50,480 nt of DNA from the NCBI GenBank assembly GCA_946886365.1, contig CAMPIM010000008.1, forward strand, positions 1 to 50,480, given 5' to 3'. The translations under genes and the position numbers were made by a program. Shown in pieces: positions 16,263 through 24,636 of this stretch. Source of the stretch: an uncultured Novosphingobium sp. Lineage in GTDB: Bacteria > Pseudomonadota > Alphaproteobacteria > Sphingomonadales > Sphingomonadaceae. The notes below the pieces were generated by a model. That model was not told the DNA's origin and searched no databases. It was given only the letters and a program-made list of their open reading frames with translations. Numbering within the stretch: position 1 is the first letter of the stretch; every line of letters begins with the position of its first letter.

Positions 16263-17233
16263 CCCGTGCCCCAAAGCGTGCCCGGCTGCAGCATGCCGTT
16301 CCGCAAGGCGAGGGCGCCATCCCTGTCCTTGGCCAGCAGCAGGGCGCCATCCAGGTCTATCCAGTCGGCGCCCTGCGCGACCAACGCCGCAGGGGCAATC
16401 CCGAGCGACGTGCCGAGCATGCAACCAACCATGATGCGGAAGCCCCGCTCCCTTGCGGCACGGGCAAGAGCCAGCGCCTCGGTCAACCCGCCCGCCTTGT
16501 CCAGCTTGATATTGACCGCGTCAAAGTCCCCCAGTCGATCAAGGTCGGCGCGCGTGTGGCAACTTTCGTCCGCGCAGAGTGGGAGCGGCGCCTTGACGCC
16601 TGCCAGCCTGTCCTCACGCCCGTGAAAAACCGGCTGCTCCACCATTTCCACGCCGAGTTCGGCGAGAGCGCCCGCTTCCGCAGCGATGTCGAGATCGTGC
16701 CAGCTCTCATTGGCATCGACGATCAGCCGAGTGCCCGGCGCCCCGGCGCGAACCGCTGCAATCCGGTCCCTGTCCCCCTCGCCCGTCAGCTTGCATTTCA
16801 ACAGGGCAAAGCCCCTGCCCGCCGCAGCACGGGCGTCGGCTTCCATCTGGTCCGGATCATTCAGGCTGATGGTGAAGGCAGTGGGCAGCGGTGCGGGGGG
16901 GTGAACGTCGGCCAGTTGCCAAACGGGAATGCCCGCCTGTCTGGCTTCCAGGTCCCACAAAGCGCAGTCAAGCGCGTTGCGCGCCGCGCCTCGGGGCATC
17001 ACTTCCAGCAGCGCCTCGCGATCCAGCGGCCCCTGATAGGCGTTGATGGCGGCGGCACAGCCTTCGGCGGTTTCTCCCTCATAATAGATCGGCGTGCCTT
17101 CGCCCCTGCCCACATATATTCCGTCGCTCACGGTGCAGACGACGACGTCCACGGAGGTTTTGGCGCCCCGACTGATGATAAAGGCGCCTGCTACCGGCCA
17201 GCGTTCGATAGTGGCGGAAATTATACGGGTCAT
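16256..17233 (-). CDS. dgcA: Dipeptide epimerase (L-Ala-D/L-Glu epimerase type), enolase superfamily
   Basis: A 325-aa enolase-superfamily enzyme of the muconate-lactonizing subgroup. It has the KxK base motif KCK (Lys146/Lys148), metal ligands in DANESW (Asp173), EQP (Glu199) and ADES (Asp222), the second base NIKLDK (about Lys243), and GCMLGTSLGIAPA near the end, typical of L-Ala-D/L-Glu epimerases that recycle murein peptides. Specificity within the family is inferred. No murein recycling partner is adjacent. Confidence 0.85.
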   Translation of the reverse strand: MTRIISATIERWPVAGAFIISRGAKTSVDVVVCTVSDGIYVGRGEGTPIYYEGETAEGCAAAINAYQGPLDREALLEVMPRGAARNALDCALWDLEARQAGIPVWQLADVHPPAPLPTAFTISLNDPDQMEADARAAAGRGFALLKCKLTGEGDRDRIAAVRAGAPGTRLIVDANESWHDLDIAAEAGALAELGVEMVEQPVFHGREDRLAGVKAPLPLCADESCHTRADLDRLGDFDAVNIKLDKAGGLTEALALARAARERGFRIMVGCMLGTSLGIAPAALVAQGADWIDLDGALLLAKDRDGALALRNGMLQPGTLWGTGQ

Positions 17234-17336
17234 CGACGTTTCCTGAGCGGCAAGTTAGGGACCGGACACAGGCTCTATGCGAGAATCTCGGGCGGCCGCA
17301 TAGTCCCGCCAGATCTTATATAAGGATGGGTGCATC

Positions 17337-18623
17337 GTGACTTCCCGCGAATTGACTGGCTTTCTTTCCCTGGCCGAACAGGAGGACGGTGCGACACAAC
17401 GCCGGATGTCCGATCTGGCATGGCGCATCGGTTTTGGGGCGATCAGTTGGCCGTGGCTGCTCGCCAGCCTTTCGGGTGGACGCAAAGCCGACAAACGCGC
17501 TCTGATGGATGAGTTGAACCTGCCCCATGATGCGCTTCCCCATCTTGGCAGCTGGAAGGCGGATGTCGGTTTCCTGCGCCATATCGTGCGGGAGATTGCG
17601 CGCTTGCGGCCTGCGCAGGTCGTGGAACTGGGCGCAGGCGCTTCCACATTGGTTGCGGCCAAGGCCTTGGCGATGCATGGCGGAGGCCGCCTGACCAGCT
17701 TTGACCAGCATGGCGGCTTTGTCGATGCCACCCGCAACTGGCTCTGCGATCATGGTCTGCAAGCCGACCTGCGCCATGCGCCGCTGGCATCGGAGAGCGG
17801 CGATTGGCCGGGGCGCTGGTATGCGCTCGACAATCTGCCTGAGCGCATCGACCTGCTGATCATCGACGGGCCGCCATGGTCGGTTCACCCACTGGTGCGA
17901 GGCGCAGCGGACAGCCTGTTTGCACGGCTGTCACCCAACGCCGTTGTCTTGCTGGATGACGCGGCGAGGCCGGGCGAACGAATCGTGGCACGACGCTGGC
18001 GTCAGCGCTGGCCGCACATCGATTTCCGCCTGATGCATGACGGCACCAAGGGCACGCTGGTTGGGCGCACGCGTGACATGTCGATCCCGGTCGCCAACGA
18101 TAATGAAAGCGGGCGCGGCTGGCAGCATTTGCGCCGGACGGCCGTGATCGCGGGGCTGCTAGCGATCGGCTGGGTTGCCCGGGGCGCGCTGGGCGAGTTT
18201 CCGCAGGCCGCGCAGGCCAGCCCCTTCCTCGACGAAGCGGCAGCGTCCCACCGTGCTGGCCTGTTGCGGCAAAATATGGCGTCTCAGGTGGAAAGCGCGA
18301 CCCTCAACAGCGAGGAAATACGCCGTTCAGCCGGGATCATCCTGCCATCTTTTCCCCGCAGCTGGCGTGTTACCGACGTTCAGCTCTTTCCGACGCCCGA
18401 CAGCCCGGCCATAGCCATCTCGATCGTGACACCGGCAGGCGAACAACTCTCCTTCTTTGCGGACAAGGCCGAAACGCCTGCAGAAGGACATCCCCTGATC
18501 GCCCGGCGCGCAACCGATATCATCGCCTATTGGGAAGCTGGCGACATGGCCTACGCACTGACCGGTCGCACGGCCGCTCGCCGCATCATGACGCTGGCGG
18601 CGGAGATTACACCTTCCAGCTGA
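17337..18623 (+). CDS. Fusion of SAM-dependent methyltransferase and anti-sigma-factor-like membrane segment
   Basis: A single 428-aa reading frame with two unlike parts. Residues 60-245 look like a class I methyltransferase: motif I VVELGAGAST (95-104), FDQHGGFVDATRNWL, and LLIIDGPPW (173-181). Residues 267-284 form a membrane helix. Residues 296-428 resemble the extracytoplasmic half of ECF anti-sigma factors (HRAGLLRQNMASQ, LPSFPRSWRVTDVQLFP, QLSFFADK, then IIAYWEAGDMAYALTG). The zinc-finger sigma-binding module normally preceding that helix is absent; the methyltransferase takes its place. The start is a GTG, since an ATG at 17325 is closed after four codons. No sigma factor is nearby. 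Methyl acceptor unknown. Confidence 0.8.
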   Translation: MTSRELTGFLSLAEQEDGATQRRMSDLAWRIGFGAISWPWLLASLSGGRKADKRALMDELNLPHDALPHLGSWKADVGFLRHIVREIARLRPAQVVELGAGASTLVAAKALAMHGGGRLTSFDQHGGFVDATRNWLCDHGLQADLRHAPLASESGDWPGRWYALDNLPERIDLLIIDGPPWSVHPLVRGAADSLFARLSPNAVVLLDDAARPGERIVARRWRQRWPHIDFRLMHDGTKGTLVGRTRDMSIPVANDNESGRGWQHLRRTAVIAGLLAIGWVARGALGEFPQAAQASPFLDEAAASHRAGLLRQNMASQVESATLNSEEIRRSAGIILPSFPRSWRVTDVQLFPTPDSPAIAISIVTPAGEQLSFFADKAETPAEGHPLIARRATDIIAYWEAGDMAYALTGRTAARRIMTLAAEITPSS

Positions 18624-18679
18624 CGCCGCGCCGCTGATCCTCGTTGAGGCTTGGGCTGGGGACTGCTAAGCGCGCGCCC

Positions 18680-20467
18680 ATGCAAGATGCGGAAAAGTCC
18701 ATGCCGCGCGGCGGCGCGCGTTCGTCCCTTGGCAGCCTCGCCATGCTGTGGCGCTTCGCCACGCGCTATCCCGGCCGGATCGCCGCCGCGCTTGCCGCAC
18801 TCATCGTCTCGTCCGCCGCGACTCTCGCTATTCCCAGTGGCTTCCGACTCGTCATCGACCGGGGGTTCATGGGCGGCGGCGATATCAGCCGGTGGTTTCA
18901 GTATCTGCTGCTGATCGTGCTGATCCTTTCCCTGGCAACGGCGGCACGCTTCTACTTCGTATCCTGGCTTGGGGAACGGGTGGTGGCCGATATCCGATCG
19001 GCGACGCAGGCCAATCTGCTGCGCTTGGAACCCCGCTTTTTCGAAGAGAACCGGCCATCTGAAATCGCGTCGCGGATGACGGCGGACACCGCTATCATTG
19101 ACCAGATCGTCGGCTCGACTGTGTCTGTCGCCCTGCGCAATCTGGTCACAGGGGTGGGTGGCCTCATCTACCTCTTCGCGCTCGCGCCCAAGCTCGCGGG
19201 CCTTCTGGTGCTTGGCATCCCCATCATTCTGGTCGTGATGATCAGCCTCGGCCGCCGCGTACGGCTACTCTCCCGCGCCAGTCAGGACAGGCTGGCCGCC
19301 GTCGGCAGCGTAACGTCCGAAGTGCTGGGCGCCATGAAGATCGTTCAGGCTTTCGGGCAGGAGGCGCGGGAATCCGCGCGCTTCGACACCACGGTGGAAG
19401 CAGGATTTGCGACGGCCCGGCGCCGCATCCTCCTCCGCGCGGCGATGACGGCGGTTGTCATCGCTTTGGTATTCGGATCGATCACTGCGGTGATGTGGCA
19501 GGGCGCTCTGGATGTCGCGGCGGGCAGGCTTTCGGGCGGCAGCATCGCGGCGTTCGTTCTCACCGGTGGCCTTGTCGCGGGGGCATTCGGCGCGCTGTCA
19601 GAAACCTGGGGCGATTTGCTCCGGGGAGCAGGCGCGGCAAGCCGCTTGCATGAGCTTATGACGGCAAAGCCCGAAATCGTCGCTCCTGCTTTGCCCAAAC
19701 CGATTCCCCAACTTCCACAAGGCGCGAACCTCCAGTTCGATGGGGTGCATTTCAGCTATCCCACGCGACCGGGCGATGCCGCGCTGCACGGCATCTCGAT
19801 CGATATTGCGGCGGGTGAAACAGTGGCAGTCGTCGGGCCGTCAGGTGCAGGCAAATCCACGCTGATACAGCTCGCGCTACGCTTCTATGATCCTGAGACC
19901 GGGGTTATCCGGCTGAATGGCGTCGATCTGAAGGATGCCGACCCGGCAACGGTTCGGAATATGATGGCGATGGTTCCGCAAGACAGCGTTATCTTTGCTG
20001 CATCGGCGCGGGACAATCTGCGCTTTGGCCGCTGGGACGCGTCGGACGAGGAGATTTGGGGAGCAGCGCGTGCGGCCAATGCAGAGACGTTTCTGCGCGC
20101 CCTTCCCGAGGGGCTGGATACATTTTTGGGCGAAGGTGGAGCCCGACTGTCTGGAGGACAAAGGCAGCGCCTTTCGATCGCGCGCGCCCTGCTTCGCGAT
20201 GCGCCGATCCTGTTGCTGGACGAAGCGACCTCTGCGCTGGACGCGGAATCGGAGCGGCTGGTCCAGGACGCACTGGCGCGCCTGATGCAAGGGCGAACGA
20301 CAATCGTCATCGCACACCGGCTGGCAACGGTTCGCGCCGCTGACCGGATCATCGTACTCGATAATGGTCGCGTGGTGGAACAGGGCAATCATGCCGCACT
20401 GATGACCGAAAAGGGGCTGTACGCGAGGCTGGCAAACCTTCAGTTTCAGGATGCGCCAGCGGCCTGA
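18680..20467 (+). CDS. ABC exporter half-transporter (MsbA-related)
   Basis: A 595-aa type IV ABC half-transporter that would work as a dimer. The N-terminal part (about residues 25-320) contains six membrane helices; the C-terminal nucleotide-binding domain has Walker A GPSGAGKST, a Q-loop in MAMVPQDSVIF, the ABC signature LSGGQRQRLSIARA, Walker B ILLLDEATSALD and the H-loop histidine in VIAHRLATV. It resembles the MsbA-related subgroup common in Alphaproteobacteria. The ATG at 18680 is preferred over a TTG at 18644. Substrate (lipid, peptide or drug) cannot be told from sequence. Confidence 0.92.
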   Translation: MQDAEKSMPRGGARSSLGSLAMLWRFATRYPGRIAAALAALIVSSAATLAIPSGFRLVIDRGFMGGGDISRWFQYLLLIVLILSLATAARFYFVSWLGERVVADIRSATQANLLRLEPRFFEENRPSEIASRMTADTAIIDQIVGSTVSVALRNLVTGVGGLIYLFALAPKLAGLLVLGIPIILVVMISLGRRVRLLSRASQDRLAAVGSVTSEVLGAMKIVQAFGQEARESARFDTTVEAGFATARRRILLRAAMTAVVIALVFGSITAVMWQGALDVAAGRLSGGSIAAFVLTGGLVAGAFGALSETWGDLLRGAGAASRLHELMTAKPEIVAPALPKPIPQLPQGANLQFDGVHFSYPTRPGDAALHGISIDIAAGETVAVVGPSGAGKSTLIQLALRFYDPETGVIRLNGVDLKDADPATVRNMMAMVPQDSVIFAASARDNLRFGRWDASDEEIWGAARAANAETFLRALPEGLDTFLGEGGARLSGGQRQRLSIARALLRDAPILLLDEATSALDAESERLVQDALARLMQGRTTIVIAHRLATVRAADRIIVLDNGRVVEQGNHAALMTEKGLYARLANLQFQDAPAA

Positions 20468-20491
20468 GGCAGATCGGCCTTCAAAGCTATT

Positions 20492-20821
20492 TTATCCGCT
20501 GATCCTGACGATATGATCAAGGATGGCGGGATGCAGGGGGCGTTCGAACCGGCAACCTGCTTCATGGCCCCGTGTCCAAAGAACTTGAGCGCGTCGTCCT
20601 TCGAATCCGGGCAGCATGACCCAGAGGGAATCACCTGCGGCCAGCTTCATGAAGCTCTGCAGGAGGAAGCCATGAACTGACAAGTCGGCGACGCTGCTTT
20701 TGAACCAGTTCTCGCTTGGCCGCCTCACTTTGACGGGCACCTGAACATAGCGCCGGTCAGTCTGGCGACCGCGCTTTTGGTTCAGGTCCATGTGCAATTC
20801 AGCGCCCATGATCAGATGCAT
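20492..20821 (-). CDS. PilZ-domain protein (cyclic-di-GMP receptor candidate)
   Basis: A protein of up to 109 aa consisting of little more than one PilZ domain. The two c-di-GMP contact motifs are present: an RxxxR-type motif in GRQTDRRYVQVPVKVR and the second motif DLSVHGFLL (D-x-S-x-x-G). Internal ATGs (20809, 20791) are possible starts, because AAAGGA abuts the first ATG. A diguanylate cyclase occurs elsewhere in the window (28043-29824). It is convergent with the ABC exporter, ending 24 bases from it. Confidence 0.8.
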   Translation of the reverse strand: MHLIMGAELHMDLNQKRGRQTDRRYVQVPVKVRRPSENWFKSSVADLSVHGFLLQSFMKLAAGDSLWVMLPGFEGRRAQVLWTRGHEAGCRFERPLHPAILDHIVRISG

Positions 20822-20875
20822 TCCTTTGGGTGGAACTTCTCACATTAGGGTTAAGGAACCGTTGAGGCAGGGACC

Positions 20876-20903
20876 AAAAAAAGGGCCGCCGAAGCGACCC
20901 TTT
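20876..20903 (-). terminator. Rho-independent terminator after the exbD genes
   Basis: Read on the minus strand: AAAGGGTCGC, TTCG loop, GCGGCCCTTT, then a run of T. A 10-bp stem with one G-T pair and a stable UUCG tetraloop. It lies 93 bases after the last exbD stop and before the PilZ gene, so it probably ends the tonB-exbB-exbD-exbD transcript. Confidence 0.8.
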
Positions 20904-20995
20904 AGATAACCAAAAGCTGATTGCGTCACCCCAGCCCGCGCCCGGAAACGGGAAGTCGAACATTCCCGGCCAGACGGCGGCGGCGTAGCCAGCTC

Positions 20996-21418
20996 TTAGA
21001 AGTTTCCATATTGTTCATTGCCCACGAAGCCCAGCTTCGTGACGCCAGCGCGCTTGATCTCGGCCAGAACCTGATCAACGACGACATAGCGGGTCGCAGC
21101 ATCGGGCTGGAACTGCAATTCGGGTTCGACCGGCAACCGCAGCGACTGCTGCAGATACTGACGCAGGGTCAGAAGGTCGATGGCCGAACCGTTCCAGGTG
21201 ATGATTCCGCCAGCATCAATCGCAACCTTGTTCTTGACAGGGTCGATGACGCTGTCGGTCGGTGGCGCGTTCTGCGGTAGGTCGATCTTGACCGCGTGGG
21301 TCTGGATCGGGATCGTGATGATGAACATGATGAGGAGAACGAGCATGACGTCGATAAGCGGCGTCGTGTTCATTTCCATCATCGGTTCGCCGTCGTCTTT
21401 TCCGGCACTCATTGCCAT
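20996..21418 (-). CDS. exbD: Biopolymer transport protein ExbD/TolR family (second copy)
   Basis: A 140-aa single-pass inner-membrane protein. The membrane helix (about residues 19-37) carries the proton-path aspartate in MNTTPLIDVMLVLLIMFIIT, followed by a periplasmic domain ending near KLGFVGNEQYGNF. ExbD works with ExbB to couple proton flow to TonB. TAGGAG stands 8 bases before the ATG. It is the distal gene of the operon; having two ExbD genes after tonB-exbB is common in sphingomonads and Xanthomonas-type clusters. Confidence 0.92.
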   Translation of the reverse strand: MAMSAGKDDGEPMMEMNTTPLIDVMLVLLIMFIITIPIQTHAVKIDLPQNAPPTDSVIDPVKNKVAIDAGGIITWNGSAIDLLTLRQYLQQSLRLPVEPELQFQPDAATRYVVVDQVLAEIKRAGVTKLGFVGNEQYGNF

Positions 21419-21438
21419 CAGGCGATACTCCTAAAAAC

Positions 21439-21927
21439 TTACAGTCGCCGTACCGACGTACCCGGTTCGGGTTCGGAGATGAAGCCGACCCTGGGGAAAC
21501 CGGCGCGCTGCATCGTGTAGATCGTGCCGCCAATACACCGATAGGGAGTATTGATGTCACCGCGAATATGCACTTCGGGCAGATCCTCAGGCGTCATATT
21601 TTCAACGCCGCCCGCCTTCTTGATGTCTGCTTCGAGCTTCGCGACGGCGCGGTTGAGCAGATCGTCAGAAGACACTTTGGTCAGATTCCAATAGACCGCA
21701 CAGCTGCCGTCGGCGCCTGTCGTGATGGACAGGGAGACATTTTCCGGCTTCGTCGTCGTCGGCTCGAACGCGACCTTGGGGAGTTGCAGCTGGACCGTCT
21801 GGACGACGACCGGGACCGCGATAAGGAAGATGATGAGCAACACCAGCATGACGTCGACGAGCGGCGTCGTGTTGATGTCGGACATCGGCTTGTCTTCACC
21901 GCCGTCGGAGCCAACACTCATTGCCAT
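21439..21927 (-). CDS. exbD: Biopolymer transport protein ExbD (first copy)
   Basis: A 162-aa ExbD/TolR protein with the same layout as its neighbour: MSDINTTPLVDVMLVLLIIF with the conserved Asp in the helix, then a longer periplasmic part containing two cysteines (GSCAVYWN, YRCIGGTIYT) that could form a disulfide and are absent from the downstream copy. AGGAAA lies 8 bases before the ATG. It follows exbB after a 114-base gap that holds a strong hairpin, and precedes the second exbD by 20 bases. The two copies may form mixed complexes. Confidence 0.92.
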   Translation of the reverse strand: MAMSVGSDGGEDKPMSDINTTPLVDVMLVLLIIFLIAVPVVVQTVQLQLPKVAFEPTTTKPENVSLSITTGADGSCAVYWNLTKVSSDDLLNRAVAKLEADIKKAGGVENMTPEDLPEVHIRGDINTPYRCIGGTIYTMQRAGFPRVGFISEPEPGTSVRRL

Positions 21928-21979
21928 TGATAATTTCCTAACATGCGTGTCGATGGCGCCCCGTCATTGGGGGCCCATG

Positions 21980-22030
21980 GTCGGTGGGAAACCCTGGCGG
22001 TCGCAGCCCGCCCGCCGGTTTCCCACCGAC
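21980..22030. repeat. Strong intergenic hairpin between exbB and exbD
   Basis: GTCGGTGGGAAACC (21980-21993) and GGTTTCCCACCGAC (22017-22030) form a perfect 14-bp stem around a 23-base loop. A smaller GCCCC/GGGGC stem lies beside it (about 21958-21974). It is inside the operon, after exbB and before the first exbD, with no U-run on the transcribed strand, so it looks like an RNA-processing or stability element rather than a terminator. Confidence 0.75.
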
Positions 22031-22041
22031 GCTTGACCCAA

Positions 22042-22800
22042 TCAGGCCTTGGTCGCAGCCGTGGCTGGCTTGGCGGCAGGCGCCACCGGAGCCGCGGCGA
22101 GCGAGGGCCGTACCGCGCCGTTCGATACGAGGTGCGCCAGCAGATCGACGGTGAAGCCGTTGAGCTGTTCCGCGATCGACTTGTTGCGGCGCTGCAGGAA
22201 GTTATATGCAAGCACCGCGGGAACGGCGACGGCCAGACCCAGGGCGGTCATGATCAGAGCTTCACCGACCGGACCGGCAACGGCGTCGATCGAAGCCTGA
22301 CCGGCAGCGCCGATCTTGATGAGGGCGCGGTAAATACCGATAACCGTACCGAACAGGCCGATGAACGGCGAAGTCGCACCGACGGTCGCGAGGAACGCCA
22401 GACCACCGCCCAGCTTCGAGTTGATCGATGCTTCCGAACGGGCGAGCGAACCGTGCAGCCAGTCATGAGCTTCGACCGGATCGGTCAGCTTGGTATGTTC
22501 TTCCTGAGCCTTGATGCCGTCATCGACGATCTGCTTGTAGGCCGAGTTCTTTTCAAGCTTGGCAGTGCCTTCCTTCAGCGAAGGGGAGCGCCAGAAGGTC
22601 GCGCGGACCTTCTTGCCCTGATTGATGACCTTCTGCTGTTCGATCAGCTTGGTGAACAGGATATAGAATGTGCCGACGGACATGCCGACCAGGATGATGA
22701 ACGTTGCCCAGGCAATGGTGCCGCCCTGTTCCAGAGCTTCCATGAGCCCGTAAGGATTCTCGGGCTTAGGCGCGGCTGCGGCTGCGAGATACATCAACAT
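22042..22800 (-). CDS. exbB: ExbB/TolQ/MotA family proton channel
   Basis: A 252-aa inner-membrane protein with three membrane helices. The N-terminal helix (TIAWATFIILVGMSVGTFYI) is followed by a cytoplasmic loop and the paired helices containing LAFLATVGATSPFIGLFGTV and EALIMTALGLAVAVPAVLAYN, both conserved in ExbB/TolQ. It forms the pentameric channel that energises TonB. GAGGGAAG lies 8 bases before the ATG at 22800, which I prefer to a TTG at 22806. Encoded between tonB and exbD. Confidence 0.93.
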   Translation of the reverse strand: MLMYLAAAAAPKPENPYGLMEALEQGGTIAWATFIILVGMSVGTFYILFTKLIEQQKVINQGKKVRATFWRSPSLKEGTAKLEKNSAYKQIVDDGIKAQEEHTKLTDPVEAHDWLHGSLARSEASINSKLGGGLAFLATVGATSPFIGLFGTVIGIYRALIKIGAAGQASIDAVAGPVGEALIMTALGLAVAVPAVLAYNFLQRRNKSIAEQLNGFTVDLLAHLVSNGAVRPSLAAAPVAPAAKPATAATKA

Positions 22801-22867
22801 TTTCAAGACTTCCCTCTCAAAGGATCAATAACAGGGGAAGGCGGCAGCGCCAGCCTTCCCGTCAATA

Positions 22868-23521
22868 TCATTCCGGCAGTCGCCACGTGATGCGACCATT
22901 ATAGGTGTCGGACATTGCCCCCCCGCCTGCGGCAGTCGCCGGCTTGAACCGCGCGCGGCGCGGCAGCAGGCGGCAGGTCGCCTCGTCAAGGTCCGAATGG
23001 CCCGTAGATGAGGTGATGGTGCAGTCGGTGACACGACCGTCAGGTCCGATCTGAAGCCGGAAACCAGCGGTGCCCGAGCGTTCTTCACGCTGCGCGCGGC
23101 TGGGATAGTCGGCATCGCTGAGCCAGCCACCGGGCGAACTGCGCGGCGTTGCACGCGTAGCAGGCGTCGCCGGTGGAGGCGGTGGAGGAGGCGGCGTTGC
23201 AACCGGCACCGGATTGAACACCGGCGGAGGCGTGCGAACAGTCTGAATCGGCGGCGCGGGGGCCGGCGTCTGGACGATCGGCGGGGGAGCAACTACCGGC
23301 GGCGGTTCGACCGGCTGGTCTGGCGGCGGTGGTGGCGGCTCCTCATCAGGTGGCGGCGGTTCCTCTTTCACGTCGATCACGTTAAGCTGTTCTGCCGCCT
23401 TCTTGACATATTTCATGCCAAGGCCGGTGACAAAAGCATAACCGAGAACAGCGTGAACAAGGGCGACGATGATGATCGAGATCGTCCGACTCGATCCTTG
23501 CGAGTGGTCAGCATAGGCCAT
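22868..23521 (-). CDS. tonB: Energy transducer TonB
   Basis: A 217-aa TonB. An N-terminal membrane helix (about residues 13-33) is followed by a proline-rich spacer of about 70 residues (runs of PPPP and PVEPPPVV) that spans the periplasm, and a C-terminal TonB domain with YPSRAQREERSGTAGFRLQI, GRVTDCTI and ARFKPA. It transmits the proton-motive force to TonB-dependent outer-membrane receptors. AAGGAG lies upstream of the ATG. It is the first gene of the operon; no classic Fur box was found in the upstream gap. Confidence 0.93.
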   Translation of the reverse strand: MAYADHSQGSSRTISIIIVALVHAVLGYAFVTGLGMKYVKKAAEQLNVIDVKEEPPPPDEEPPPPPPDQPVEPPPVVAPPPIVQTPAPAPPIQTVRTPPPVFNPVPVATPPPPPPPPATPATRATPRSSPGGWLSDADYPSRAQREERSGTAGFRLQIGPDGRVTDCTITSSTGHSDLDEATCRLLPRRARFKPATAAGGGAMSDTYNGRITWRLPE

Positions 23522-23770
23522 TCGGCAACGACACTCCTTAACTCAACTTACCATTGTTATAAGCAAACAAGCCAAAAATGGCCCTAGTTGACCAGGTCGT
23601 CCCTGGCCACCTTTGGCCCCCTTCCGCGCATTTGCTACCGCGCAAACTCCTATCGCGGCGCATCGTGGCACGCAAACGCTTTATCGACAGGATAATTTCC
23701 GATTAGCATTTTAATACAGAATGACTTGCCTGTGACAACATTGTCACGGATGACTTTAGGCAGGACGAAC
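23522..23770. promoter_or_regulatory. Divergent promoter region with a 16-bp palindrome
   Basis: The 249-base gap between tonB (minus) and the exported protein gene (plus) contains GTGACAA-CA-TTGTCAC at 23732-23747, a perfect 7+2+7 palindrome 23 bases before the plus-strand start. The spacing does not fit CRP (TGTGA-N6-TCACA). On the minus side, TGCTTATAAC about 40 bases before tonB resembles an extended -10. The binding protein is unknown. Confidence 0.5.
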
Positions 23771-24628
23771 ATGCAAAGAAAATCCTCCATGACCTTCAAA
23801 ACTGCCGCCGCAACATGCCTCATTTTCGCCGCATCTCCGCTGGTTTCAGCGGCCCAGACGAGTGATGGCACAAAGTCCGCCACCCTTTCCTATGCCGATT
23901 TCGCGGATTTGGCAGACGCGGCTCCGCTGGTAGCCGTAGCACGCATCAGCAGCATAATTGCACTACCCGAAAAAACGGTCCAAAATGTCCCGCCCGGTCA
24001 AAAACGGGTCTTTGTGGAGGCCGAAGTCACGTCACTGATTCGCGGCGAAGGGGGAATCAGTCCACGCGTCCGCTATCTTTATGATGCACCGTTGAATGGC
24101 CGAGGAAAGCTTCCCAAGCTGAAGAAAACGCAGGTCATCCTGTTTGCTCGTCCAGGAGGACGGCCGGGAGAAATCCAGTTGGTGGCGGGCGACGCTCAAA
24201 TTCCTGCCACGACTGCGGCGATCGAGCAGGTGAAGGCCATTCTGTCTGAACTGGTAGCTTCCAACGCACCGCCTCGCATCATCGGCCCTGGCGACGCCTT
24301 CCACGTGGCAGGAACGGTAGCAGGCGAAGGCGAGACGCAGATTTTCCTGCGAACGGCCACGGGGGATCCGGTATCCCTTTCCATCCTGCGCCGCCCAGGG
24401 CAGCAACCGAAATGGGCCGTTGCCCTGGGCGAAATCGTCGATGAAGCGGCGCGGCCGCCTGCACCCGGAAGTCTTCTCTGGTATCGCCTGGCTTGCAGCC
24501 TGCCGCCGACCCTGCCGGGTTCCTCGGTTCGCGCGCTCGCCCCTGCCGACGCGGAGGCGGCTCGGATCGACTATGCCTTTGTCATCCAGTCACTCGGCAA
24601 TTGCGGCCGCACCCGTTCCGCGCGTTGA
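23771..24628 (+). CDS. Exported protein of unknown function
   Basis: A 285-aa protein that starts with a signal peptide (MTFKTAAATCLIFAASPLVS, then AAQT). The mature part shows LADAAPLVAVARISSIIALP and GQKRVFVEAEVTSLIRGEGG, a region that looks like a beta-rich domain handling 'VFVEAEV' strands, and two cysteines near the end (LACSLPP, GNCGR). I recognise similar hypothetical proteins in sphingomonads but no function. ATG 23789 is an alternative start. A palindromic operator-like site precedes it, so it may be regulated on its own. Confidence 0.7.
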   Translation: MQRKSSMTFKTAAATCLIFAASPLVSAAQTSDGTKSATLSYADFADLADAAPLVAVARISSIIALPEKTVQNVPPGQKRVFVEAEVTSLIRGEGGISPRVRYLYDAPLNGRGKLPKLKKTQVILFARPGGRPGEIQLVAGDAQIPATTAAIEQVKAILSELVASNAPPRIIGPGDAFHVAGTVAGEGETQIFLRTATGDPVSLSILRRPGQQPKWAVALGEIVDEAARPPAPGSLLWYRLACSLPPTLPGSSVRALAPADAEAARIDYAFVIQSLGNCGRTRSAR

Positions 24629-24636
24629 CACCCCCG

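Noticed and set aside
23731..23748. CRP/FNR site reading of the GTGACAA palindrome
   Set aside because: The inner spacing between TGTGA and TCAC is 8 bases, not 6, and no TTGAT half-site is present.
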